Shown piece by piece: positions 53,496 to 61,429 of a stretch of 64,000 nt of DNA. Below the pieces are notes generated by a model, which saw nothing but the letters and a program-made list of their open reading frames with translations, had not been told where the DNA came from and searched no databases. The stretch's first letter is position 1. Every line of letters begins with the position of its first letter. A program made the translations under genes and the position numbers. Source of the stretch: CAMDMI01 sp044379485 (GTDB lineage Bacteria > Bacteroidota > Bacteroidia > Cytophagales > Flexibacteraceae); assembly GCA_044379485.1 (NCBI GenBank), contig JBIPOE010000005.1:41824-105823 (forward strand), given 5' to 3'.

Positions 53496-56400
53496 TTAAG
53501 CTTTGTTTCTGATTTTTGATAAATAAACTACGGAAGGCTTGGTGTTGATCTCTTCAAGCAAAGTATAAGCCCTTCCATCTTTGTGCTCTGCAAGTAATTT
53601 GTATAACTTACCTTCTTTATCTGCCATATCCCCAAAAGTTATAGCGTCTGTTGGGCACGCTTGTGCACAAGCAGTATTGATCTCACCATCAATTGGTCTT
53701 CGACCTTCTTTTTTGGCGTACAATTTACCTTCCTGAACTCTTTGGATACACATGGAGCATTTCTCCATAACACCTCTGGCTCTGACAGTTACATCTGGAT
53801 TCAATACCATTTTACCAAGGTTGTTGTTGACATTAAAGTCAAATTCCTTGTTTTCAGGATAACTGAACCAGTTAAATCTTCTTACTTTATATGGACAGTT
53901 GTTTGCACAATATCTTGTTCCAATACAACGGTTGTAAGTCATTTGATTGAGACCTTCTGAACTGTGTGTAGTAGCCAAAACCGGACAAACTGTTTCACAA
54001 GGTGCATTATTACAATGCTGACACATAAGAGGTTGGAAAACAACTTCAGGATCTTCTGATGGAATTTCAGACGCTGCATACATATCCAACAATCCAACTC
54101 CATCCTTCTTGGCCTTTTCTTTGCTCATGTCTGAGCTGTAGTATCGGTCAATTCTGATCCAGTGCATTTCCCTTCTGTTCAAGACTTCCTGCTTTCCAAC
54201 TACAGGTACATTGTTTTCAACCTGACATGCCAAAACACATGCGCCACATCCAAAACAAGTATTCAAATCCACAACCATGCTCCATTGGTGATTTGGTCTC
54301 TTATTAGGACCCATCGCCATTTCGCCGGGAATACGCTCTATTTCATTGTCAAACCAAAGAGAGAAATTTGCCGCTGGCTCCTCTCCATTTGGTGTAGTAA
54401 TTTTTGGAAAATATCTGCCTGAAACAGGATCCTTCAGATATTTGTCTAAAGTAGTTTCCTGAATGGCAGGTCGTCCCATTACAGTATGGTGGGTTTGAAC
54501 GTGTGCTACCAGATGTACCTCATCGTTCTTTTCAACCTTCACACCATCAATGGCATATGAAAGTGTAGAATTTACAAGTTTCAAAAGTGGATACGCATTT
54601 ACGCCGATATCCTTTCCGGTTTTTCCTGTTTCAGTTCTACCATAACCAATGGCTAAACCAACTGTTCCAACATTCTGACCTGGCTGAACCAAGGCTGGAA
54701 GTGCAATTGTTTTGTTACCTACTTTTAGGTTGACCTTTGCAGTCTTACCGTCTGTAACAGTCAAGCCTAATTCTTTTGCTAAAGAAGAAGGAATTACCAA
54801 ATAGTTTTCCCAGCAAGCCCTTGTTACCGGATCTGGGAATTCCTGAAGCCAAGGATTATTTGCCTGAGCACCTGAACCTAAACCTACCTTTTCGTAAATA
54901 ACAAGTTCAAAACCAGATCCTGAAGCCTTATAATCTGCAGATATTCCAGCTTCTACACCAGACATATCAAAATTAAGATTTGGCTCAGGCAAAGAAACTA
55001 CCGAAGCAGGTGCCACAGAAATAACTCTTCCTGTTGAATCTGTTGCAGCAGCGGTTTCAGTTTGGACTCTTGGATTTGATCCATTCACTTCAAAAACACC
55101 ATCATGCAGGCTATAATTCCAGAAATCTTTGAAGCTACCGTATCCGTATTTTTGTTTTGGATACAGATTTGCTTTCCAGAAACCCTTTACAAAATCATAG
55201 TAGGTAGTATTTTGACCTGCCCAAAGAAGTAAAGACTCTTCAGCCTGACGAGTTTTGTAAATTGGAGAAATGGTTGGTTGAACCAAAGAATAATGATCCT
55301 TTTTAGGTTCAGCATCACCCCAGGCCTCTAAGAAATAATGGTTTGGTGCAATTAATTTAGAAGCTGCCGCAGTTTCATCAGGTGCATAAGCAAAAGAAAC
55401 TGAAAGACCAGCTTTAGCAATTGAAGATTTGATTTCAGCTCCTCTTGGATGGTCATACACTGGATTTCCGTCTAAGAAAAGAACGGCACCTGCCTGCCCA
55501 GCCGCCAAAGCATCAACGAATTGATTAAACTCAGTATCATTTCCTTTTTTGACATAAGACGGTGAAGCAAAAGAAATTGTGTTTCCAAAATTGCCTAATA
55601 GTTGATTCAACTGAAGAACCAGCTTTTGAACATTCTTATCATTTGAACCATCTACAATTAGTCCGGAACCTTTGTGATCAACTAGTTGCTGAGCAGCTTC
55701 TTTTATGTACCTTAAGGATTTTGGAGCAGCAGTTCCTATTGGTGTTCCTCCCAATTTAGCTACAACTTCATTATATAATGCAGCAACAACCAATCCTTTT
55801 TCAGAAGGCCGAATGTTGGTTCTATAATCAGCATTAGCACCTGTAATTGAAAATAAGGATTCAAAAACAAAAAGTCGGGACATTTCCTTTTTGGAAGGAC
55901 CTACTTTTCTGGTTTTTGAGAATTGACGGCTATATTCTGTTGATGACAACCAGGAACCTAAGAAGTCTGCACCGAAGCTGACAACAACCTTGGCTTTTGA
56001 AAAATCATAAGATGGAATTGCTCTGGTACCGGAAACCTCTTTGGAGGCTTCCAAAAGACCGTGAGCAGAATAGGCATCATATTGAACATGCTTCACATTG
56101 CCATAGGCAAATGAAAAAGCAGCAATTGCAGCATTTGAGGAAGGACTGATATTTGTTCCGGAAACAAGATAAATGGCTTGACCGGAAGCTTTTGCAGCAT
56201 CCAAACCTTGTTTTACCTCCGCATCAAGGGAAGACCATTCAATATTTGAATTCCCTTTTTTAGGGTTTTTGAATCTGTTATTGTCATAAAGACCCAGAAC
56301 AGAGGCCTGGGTTTTTACACTTGTTCCACCTGCAGAAACAGAAGAGAGTTTATTTCCTTCAATCTTGATAGGTCGTCCTTCTCTTGTTTTTACCAGGATT

Positions 56401-56699
56401 GAGCAATAATCACCACCATCGTAAAAAGAAGATGCGTAAAAATTAGCAATTCCTGGATCGTACTCTTCTGGTTTGTTCAGAAGCGGAATGGCATGTTTTA
56501 CAGGTGCCTCGCACGCTGCCAGAGAAACAGCAGCTACACCAAAGCCCATTGCTTTTAGAAAATCTCTTCTATCCGGGCCAGAACTTTTTTCCTGATCGCT
56601 GGGAAGATTAAACTCACTTTCTGAATTTTTAACAAAATTCAGATCATTGGTCAACTCTTCGTAACCCCTCCAATAAACTTTTTGATTATTATCGCTCAT
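53496..56699 (-). CDS. actB: Alternative complex III iron-sulfur subunit ActB
   Basis: 1067 aa. An N-terminal twin-arginine signal (GPDRRDFLKAMGFGVAAVS ending LAAC) also gives a lipobox. A molybdopterin-oxidoreductase-like domain follows (about 100-730), which in this family carries no cofactor. The C-terminal ferredoxin domain has the cysteine groups CFGCGACVLAC, CQHCNNAPCETVC, CIGTRYCANNC and CSMC ... CAQAC, enough for three 4Fe-4S and one 3Fe-4S cluster. It relays electrons from quinol at ActC to the hemes of ActA/ActE. Confidence 0.96.
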   Translation of the reverse strand: MSDNNQKVYWRGYEELTNDLNFVKNSESEFNLPSDQEKSSGPDRRDFLKAMGFGVAAVSLAACEAPVKHAIPLLNKPEEYDPGIANFYASSFYDGGDYCSILVKTREGRPIKIEGNKLSSVSAGGTSVKTQASVLGLYDNNRFKNPKKGNSNIEWSSLDAEVKQGLDAAKASGQAIYLVSGTNISPSSNAAIAAFSFAYGNVKHVQYDAYSAHGLLEASKEVSGTRAIPSYDFSKAKVVVSFGADFLGSWLSSTEYSRQFSKTRKVGPSKKEMSRLFVFESLFSITGANADYRTNIRPSEKGLVVAALYNEVVAKLGGTPIGTAAPKSLRYIKEAAQQLVDHKGSGLIVDGSNDKNVQKLVLQLNQLLGNFGNTISFASPSYVKKGNDTEFNQFVDALAAGQAGAVLFLDGNPVYDHPRGAEIKSSIAKAGLSVSFAYAPDETAAASKLIAPNHYFLEAWGDAEPKKDHYSLVQPTISPIYKTRQAEESLLLWAGQNTTYYDFVKGFWKANLYPKQKYGYGSFKDFWNYSLHDGVFEVNGSNPRVQTETAAATDSTGRVISVAPASVVSLPEPNLNFDMSGVEAGISADYKASGSGFELVIYEKVGLGSGAQANNPWLQEFPDPVTRACWENYLVIPSSLAKELGLTVTDGKTAKVNLKVGNKTIALPALVQPGQNVGTVGLAIGYGRTETGKTGKDIGVNAYPLLKLVNSTLSYAIDGVKVEKNDEVHLVAHVQTHHTVMGRPAIQETTLDKYLKDPVSGRYFPKITTPNGEEPAANFSLWFDNEIERIPGEMAMGPNKRPNHQWSMVVDLNTCFGCGACVLACQVENNVPVVGKQEVLNRREMHWIRIDRYYSSDMSKEKAKKDGVGLLDMYAASEIPSEDPEVVFQPLMCQHCNNAPCETVCPVLATTHSSEGLNQMTYNRCIGTRYCANNCPYKVRRFNWFSYPENKEFDFNVNNNLGKMVLNPDVTVRARGVMEKCSMCIQRVQEGKLYAKKEGRRPIDGEINTACAQACPTDAITFGDMADKEGKLYKLLAEHKDGRAYTLLEEINTKPSVVYLSKIRNKA

Positions 56700-56723
56700 C
56701 TCAGATGATAAAAGCTTTTAATT

Positions 56724-58019
56724 TTAATAATGACACTTAGAACATTCAAGACCTCCAATATCTTCCACTTTCATAGTAGATTTACCGTACTTAGTTTGGT
56801 GTAGGTCAACCATTTTATCGTAGTAGGCATTGCCTTCTGCTTTCACAACCGTTTCACGGTGACAGTTAATACACCAGCCCATTGTAAGCGGAGAATACTG
56901 CTGAATTACCTCCATTTCTTTAACTGGACCATGACATTTTTCACATTCGATACCACCTACTTTAACGTGTTGGGCATGGTTGAAATAAGCAAGGTCAGGC
57001 AAATTATGAACTCTGACCCATTTGATAGGCGTATTTTTTTGAACTGCTTTCCAGATTTTTTTTATTTCCGGAGATTCCGTTTTGATTACATTGTGACAAT
57101 TCAAACAAATGTTGGCAGCAGGAATGGTCGCTGATTTTCCTTTATTAACACCTGTGTGGCAATAGTTACAATCTATTTCATACATACCTGCATGCAGCTT
57201 ATGAGAGAAAGCGATAGGCTGATCTGGTGAATATCCTTGTTGGATACCCACTGAATATGCTTTATCAAAAACTGCTTTTCCAACTACCACAACAAAAATG
57301 AAAGCTACAACTCCTTTAAAAAGTGGGTGTCCAAAAAATACCGACCAATTTACTTTTCCTTCAATCTGATCTAAATCCGTTTCAGAAAGTTCATCTTTTT
57401 TCTGTTCAATGATTCTAGACATTAAGTTGATGACAACCAAAAGAAGAATAATGACAACAGCTAAAGTAATTAATAATATTCCGATTACTGGGGCCAGCAA
57501 ACCTGAATCAGCACCAGACTCTGAACCTGCTTCTGCTTTTGTTGCTACTCCAGCAGGGGCTGCTGCAGCAACAGGAGTCGGGTTTTCACTTTCCTTTACG
57601 ATATAGGCAATTACATTATCAATATCTCCTGCAGAAAGGAAATCATGGTTTGGCATATACTGCTTGTATTTCTCGTACAAACCTTTTGCATACGGATTAC
57701 CACCATCAATTACTTTTTGAGGGTATTTAATGAAGTTGGCCAATGCTGCTTTGTTCGGCCATCTTTTGTGTGCATCTTTCAATGCCGGACCAACTACAAC
57801 ATCATTAATGGCATGGCATTGCTTACAATTTGCCTTGAAAACAGCCTCTCCGGCGGCCACATCTCCACCTCCTCCTGAGGCAGCAGCGGCTGGAGCCGGG
57901 GCAGCGACATTGGCAGTAGAAGTACTGTCTGCCAACGTTTTATGACCAGAAATCGCTCCGGTCAAAAGGACAAAACAAAAGAAAAAACTTTTAATTTGAC
58001 TTACAAGTCGTTGATTCAT
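56724..58019 (-). CDS. actA: Alternative complex III multiheme cytochrome ActA with extra N-terminal heme domain
   Basis: 431 aa from the ATG at 58019, chosen for the signal peptide (QIKSFFFCFVLLTGAISG); the longer frame reaches 58091 but has no signal. After an Ala/Gly-rich linker comes a monoheme domain (CKQCH), then a membrane helix (LLAPVIGILLITLAVVIILLL region). The standard pentaheme part follows, with CNYCH, CLNCH, CEKCH, CINCH and CSKCH. Six heme sites in total, against five in the classic subunit. It heads the eleven-gene act-cta operon. Confidence 0.94.
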   Translation of the reverse strand: MNQRLVSQIKSFFFCFVLLTGAISGHKTLADSTSTANVAAPAPAAAASGGGGDVAAGEAVFKANCKQCHAINDVVVGPALKDAHKRWPNKAALANFIKYPQKVIDGGNPYAKGLYEKYKQYMPNHDFLSAGDIDNVIAYIVKESENPTPVAAAAPAGVATKAEAGSESGADSGLLAPVIGILLITLAVVIILLLVVINLMSRIIEQKKDELSETDLDQIEGKVNWSVFFGHPLFKGVVAFIFVVVVGKAVFDKAYSVGIQQGYSPDQPIAFSHKLHAGMYEIDCNYCHTGVNKGKSATIPAANICLNCHNVIKTESPEIKKIWKAVQKNTPIKWVRVHNLPDLAYFNHAQHVKVGGIECEKCHGPVKEMEVIQQYSPLTMGWCINCHRETVVKAEGNAYYDKMVDLHQTKYGKSTMKVEDIGGLECSKCHY

Positions 58020-58061
58020 AAGGCTTTTATAGCAATAAACGGTATTCCCGCTTTCAAGGGG

Positions 58062-58092
58062 CAAAACTAAGGACCATTGAATAAGGAACAAA
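58062..58092 (-). promoter_or_regulatory. Promoter of the act-cta respiratory operon
   Basis: TTTG at 58092-58089, a 19-nt spacer, and TAGTTTTG at 58069-58062 match the Bacteroidota -33/-7 consensus in every position. The predicted start is near 58055, about 36 nt before the actA ATG. Confidence 0.8.
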
Positions 58093-58204
58093 TTGAAAAT
58101 GTAAAATTTAATTAGTTCAATTTATCATATAAATAGGGCTTAAATAATTATATATCATGTAATTAAGGTATGTAAGGTACGCGTTTTGGCTAAAAATTAT
58201 TTTT

Positions 58205-58227
58205 TTATTTAGAATGATTCTAAATAA
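58205..58227. promoter_or_regulatory. 23-bp palindromic operator candidate beside the carotenoid promoter
   Basis: Perfect 11-1-11 palindrome with left arm TTATTTAGAAT and right arm ATTCTAAATAA around one G. It ends 12 nt before the plus-strand -7 box at 58240, so a bound protein would cover the -33 region of the carotenoid gene. The hemA site at 33938 has the same outer 10-bp arms. Confidence 0.65.
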
Positions 58228-58239
58228 ATGAGATCCGCC

Positions 58240-58247
58240 TAAATTTG
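58240..58247 (+). promoter_or_regulatory. -7 box of the carotenoid gene
   Basis: TAAATTTG fits TAnnTTTG perfectly. There is no TTTG at the -33 distance; the palindrome occupies that place. The predicted start is near 58253, about 67 nt before the coding start. Confidence 0.45.
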
Positions 58248-58319
58248 ATTTTGATACGTTTTTGATGGAAAAAAGAATATACCATATTGCCGCGGTTTTA
58301 AATTTCAAAATGAAATAAT

Positions 58320-58982
58320 TTGAATAAAATTTCTACGCGGCATGCCAGATTTTCAGTAGAAGAAAAAATATCCATTGGAATCATACTTTTATTCCATTTG
58401 GTAGGTTTAATTCTTTTAAATTTCACTAAAGGTGTTTTATACTTCTTTGCCCTGGATCTTGTTCCTTTGAATCTGATCTTTACAGTTTTGCTTATGTTAA
58501 AAAGCCAAACTGAATGGAATAAAGACCTCATTATTTACACTTTAGGAGCATTTCTTATTGGATTTTTTATTGAAGTTGCCGGCGTAAATTCAGGACTCAT
58601 ATTTGGTAAGTATACATATGGTGAGGTTCTGGGAATCAAGGTTTTTAATACACCAATTTTGATCGGATTAAATTGGTTCTTAATAACTTACAGTGCCGGT
58701 TGCCTGGTTGAAAGACTCAAAACAGGAAGGTTTTTAAAGGCTCTCTTTACAACAGTTTTACTAGTGGTGTTTGATTATTTTTTAGAACCTGTTGCCATCA
58801 AACATGACTTTTGGTCCTGGCACAATGGCAATATTCCTGACCAAAATTATATTGGTTGGTTCGGTTCATCACTTTTGATTTGTCTATTGTTTCAGTTTAC
58901 AGATTGGCCAAAAGGAAATAAAGTTGCCTCTATGGTCTTCATCATTCAATTTGTGTTCTTTTTGGTTCAGAATATTTTCTGA
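58320..58982 (+). CDS. CruF-like carotenoid biosynthesis membrane protein
   Basis: 220 aa with about seven helices. Segments IEVAGVNSGLIFGKYTYGEVLG, PILIGLNWFLITYS and VVFDYFLEPVAIKHDFWSWHNG match the carotenoid-biosynthesis membrane family (DUF422) that includes CruF and bisanhydrobacterioruberin hydratase, enzymes adding water at the carotenoid end. The start is a TTG at 58320 and no better start exists. It is next to a CarH-like light regulator on the same strand, which supports a role in light-induced pigment. Other crt genes are not in the window. Confidence 0.78.
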   Translation: MNKISTRHARFSVEEKISIGIILLFHLVGLILLNFTKGVLYFFALDLVPLNLIFTVLLMLKSQTEWNKDLIIYTLGAFLIGFFIEVAGVNSGLIFGKYTYGEVLGIKVFNTPILIGLNWFLITYSAGCLVERLKTGRFLKALFTTVLLVVFDYFLEPVAIKHDFWSWHNGNIPDQNYIGWFGSSLLICLLFQFTDWPKGNKVASMVFIIQFVFFLVQNIF

Positions 58983-59029
58983 GAACCTTTTTTAAAGATG
59001 AATCACAAGAAAAAAATCAATCCCAATTT

Positions 59030-59060
59030 TTAACAATTTGTCAACTCTTACAGTTGTTAA
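59030..59060. promoter_or_regulatory. Nested inverted repeat upstream of the CarH-like gene
   Basis: TTAACAA (59030-59036) and TTGTTAA (59054-59060) form the outer arms; CAAC (59042-59045) and GTTG (59053-59056) form an inner pair. It lies about 50-80 nt before the -7 box TAAATTTG at 59108-59115 and could be a MerR-family operator or a terminator-like hairpin of the carotenoid gene (no T-run follows). Confidence 0.35.
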
Positions 59061-59107
59061 ACTTTATAGAAGAAGAAAAATAAAATTAATCGAAAATTCA
59101 ATGGTTG

Positions 59108-59115
59108 TAAATTTG
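59108..59115 (+). promoter_or_regulatory. -7 box of the CarH-like gene
   Basis: TAAATTTG is a perfect TAnnTTTG match, placing the start about 28 nt before the ATG at 59149. No clear -33 element, as expected for an activator- or repressor-controlled promoter. Confidence 0.5.
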
Positions 59116-59148
59116 ATAATCTTAAATAATAATAACTAAGCAATCTGA

Positions 59149-60030
59149 ATGATAAGTACTTATACTATAAAAGATCTTTCTCAAATTACCAGAATAAAAC
59201 CTCATACGCTTCGGGTGTGGGAGCAAAGGTATGGTATAATGAATCCTCAAAGGACAGAAATTAACACACGGCTGTATTGTCAGGAGGATTTAAAATACCT
59301 ACTCAATGTGGTTTTGCTTTATCACAATGGACACAAAATAAGTACGATTGCCAAACTGGGTAAGGAAGAACTTTCCGAAAAGGTAAAGCTCTTTTCGGCG
59401 GAAAACCAGCAATTCCCAACCCAAATTCAAGCTTTAGTTGTAGCCATGCTTGACTTGGATGAAGCACGATTTGAAAAACAACTCAATTCAAATATTTTAT
59501 CCTTTGGCCTGGAAGATACCATAATACAAATTGTATATCCTTTTCTGGCTCATATTGGAATATTGTGGCAAACCAACAGTGTGAACCCTTCACAAGAACA
59601 TTTCATTACAAATCTTATCCGACAAAAACTTATCGTAGCCATAGACGGAATTCCTCCAGAGCTTAAAAAACCGGAAGGTAAAATTTTTATGCTGTATTTA
59701 CCTGAGGGAGAACTGCATGAGATTAGCTTGTTGTTTGCCTGGTATATTCTGAAAAGAAACGGGCAAAAGGTAATTTATCTTGGTCAAAGTCTTCCGATGC
59801 AGGATTTAAAAATTGTGGAAATTAGTCACAAGCCAGATGTGATTCTAACTGTAATTACTTCCAGTCCAAGTCAAGAGGATGTTCAACCATATTTAATCAA
59901 ATTAAAATCGGAATTTCCTGAGACAAAATTCTGGCTAACAGGTTTTCAAATTGTTACTCAGGAACTTGATATTCCCGAAAATTTTACTGTGGTTTATAAT
60001 CCTGCCACTTTAAAAGAATTATTGCATTAA
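59149..60030 (+). CDS. CarH/LitR-like B12-binding MerR regulator
   Basis: 293 aa. The MerR DNA-binding domain is at 1-75 (TIKDLSQITRIKPHTLRVWE). A four-helix cap contains Trp140, nine residues, then Glu150-His151, exactly the W-x9-EH motif that caps adenosylcobalamin in CarH photoreceptors. A Rossmann B12 domain has Glu188-x-His190 in EGELHEISL; the His is the expected lower cobalt ligand. CarH proteins bind operators as tetramers in the dark and fall apart in light, switching on carotenoid genes. The neighbouring carotenoid gene is the natural target. Some MerR-B12 proteins lack light sensing, but all three diagnostic residues are present here. Confidence 0.82.
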   Translation: MISTYTIKDLSQITRIKPHTLRVWEQRYGIMNPQRTEINTRLYCQEDLKYLLNVVLLYHNGHKISTIAKLGKEELSEKVKLFSAENQQFPTQIQALVVAMLDLDEARFEKQLNSNILSFGLEDTIIQIVYPFLAHIGILWQTNSVNPSQEHFITNLIRQKLIVAIDGIPPELKKPEGKIFMLYLPEGELHEISLLFAWYILKRNGQKVIYLGQSLPMQDLKIVEISHKPDVILTVITSSPSQEDVQPYLIKLKSEFPETKFWLTGFQIVTQELDIPENFTVVYNPATLKELLH

Positions 60031-60047
60031 ACATTTTAAAGGTACTT

Positions 60048-60083
60048 TTTCCATATACTCAATGTTATGGAAAGGTTATTTTT
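60048..60083 (+). terminator. Possible terminator after the CarH-like gene
   Basis: TTTCCATA (60048-60055) pairs with TATGGAAA (60066-60073) around a 10-nt loop, followed by GGTTATTTTT. The stem is AT-rich and the T-run is interrupted. Confidence 0.35.
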
Positions 60084-60182
60084 CAATAACTTAGGTACAA
60101 AACATAAAGTCAATTTCATTGAAACTAGTTGCTAATTCGGAAATTTTTAAGAATTTTGCGCTTAATACACCATTAATAATAT

Positions 60183-61349
60183 ATGCATTTAGAAACCTTG
60201 GATAGAACTCTAGATTTCAGTCAATCCGAAAGTGTGAAGTTAGTTGCTGAATCAGTCAGCAATTTTGCTAAAAAAGAAATCCTGCCTTTTGTAAACGAAT
60301 GGGATGAGCAGCAATGGTTTCCCTTTGAACTTTTCCAAAAAATGGGCGATATCGGCCTTATGGGGATGCTGGTTCCTGAAGAACTTGGAGGTTCTGGTTT
60401 GGGATACTTCGAGTATGTGGCCGCTATTGTGGAACTAACAAAAGTTGATCCATCCGTCGGTTTGTCTATGGCAGCACATAATTCATTGTGCACCAACCAT
60501 ATTCTAACTTTTGGGAATGAGGAGCAAAAAAGAAAATATATCCCAACCCTTGCATCTGGTAAATGGGCTGGAGCATGGGGTTTGACAGAACCAAATACAG
60601 GTTCTGATGCAGGAAATATGCGCACAACCGCTGTTAAAGATGGTGATTACTACATTATTAATGGTGCTAAAAACTTTATAACCAATGGAAAATGTGGTCA
60701 GGTTGCAACGGTAATAGTTAGAACTGGAGAAGTTGGGGACTCGCATGCTATGACAGCATTTGTTATCGAAAAAGGAACGCCAGGATTTACTTCTGGTAAA
60801 AAAGAAAATAAAATGGGCATGCGTGCCTCAGAAACTGCGGAATTGATTTTCAATGATTGTAGAGTGCATAAGTCTCAAATTCTTGGAAAAGAGGGCGAAG
60901 GATTTGTTCAATCGCTAAAGATATTAGATGGTGGCAGAATTTCTATTGCAGCCTTGAGTTTAGGAATTGCACTTGGTGCGTATGAAGCTGCATTGGCTTA
61001 CAGCAAGGAACGTCATCAATTTAATCAACCTATTTCATCCTTCCAGGCAATTTCATTTAAACTTGCAGAAATGGCCACTGAAATAGAAGCGGCTAAATTG
61101 CTGATTGACAGAGCTTCGTTCTTAAAAAATGCACATCAACCAGTCAATAAAGAATCAGCAATGGCAAAATTGTATGCGTCAGAAATTGCTGTTCATGTAG
61201 CCAATGAGGCTGTTCAAATTTTTGGAGGTTACGGTTTTATCAAAGATTTTCCGGTGGAAAAGTATTACAGAGATGTAAAACTTTGTACCATTGGTGAAGG
61301 CACTTCTGAAATTCAGAAACTGGTAATTGCCAGAAGTATATTGAAATAA
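60183..61349 (+). CDS. Acyl-CoA dehydrogenase
   Basis: 388 aa, typical for short/medium-chain acyl-CoA dehydrogenases. Signatures are WAGAWGLTEPNTGSDAG (FAD/substrate), NFITNGKCGQVATVIV, KKENKMGMRASETAELIF and the C-terminal QIFGGYGFIKDFPVEKYYRDVK with GEGTSEIQKLVIAR. The catalytic Glu is likely in IGEGTSE (short-chain, butyryl type). It uses FAD to make enoyl-CoA and passes electrons to ETF. Chain length cannot be settled. It stands alone, with a hairpin element just downstream. Confidence 0.92.
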   Translation: MHLETLDRTLDFSQSESVKLVAESVSNFAKKEILPFVNEWDEQQWFPFELFQKMGDIGLMGMLVPEELGGSGLGYFEYVAAIVELTKVDPSVGLSMAAHNSLCTNHILTFGNEEQKRKYIPTLASGKWAGAWGLTEPNTGSDAGNMRTTAVKDGDYYIINGAKNFITNGKCGQVATVIVRTGEVGDSHAMTAFVIEKGTPGFTSGKKENKMGMRASETAELIFNDCRVHKSQILGKEGEGFVQSLKILDGGRISIAALSLGIALGAYEAALAYSKERHQFNQPISSFQAISFKLAEMATEIEAAKLLIDRASFLKNAHQPVNKESAMAKLYASEIAVHVANEAVQIFGGYGFIKDFPVEKYYRDVKLCTIGEGTSEIQKLVIARSILK

Positions 61350-61350
61350 A

Positions 61351-61387
61351 GGCCCCACCCCAACCCCTCTCCAAAGGAGAGGGGCTA
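61351..61387. repeat. GC-rich palindromic intergenic element
   Basis: CCCCTCTCC (61364-61372), AAA, GGAGAGGGG (61376-61384), preceded by GGCCCCACCCCAA. The perfect 9-bp stem and high GC stand out from the AT-rich surroundings. Similar CCCCTCTCC...GGAGAGGGG elements recur between genes in many bacteria. There is no T-run, though it could act as a transcript-end hairpin between the convergent genes. Confidence 0.65.
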
Positions 61388-61429
61388 AATGCAGTAACCT
61401 AAACTTCTTTAGGGTTTCATTAGATGAAA

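Noticed and set aside
58019..58091. Longer actA start at 58091
   Set aside because: It would put 24 unrelated residues before a good signal peptide and would lie upstream of the predicted transcription start near 58055.
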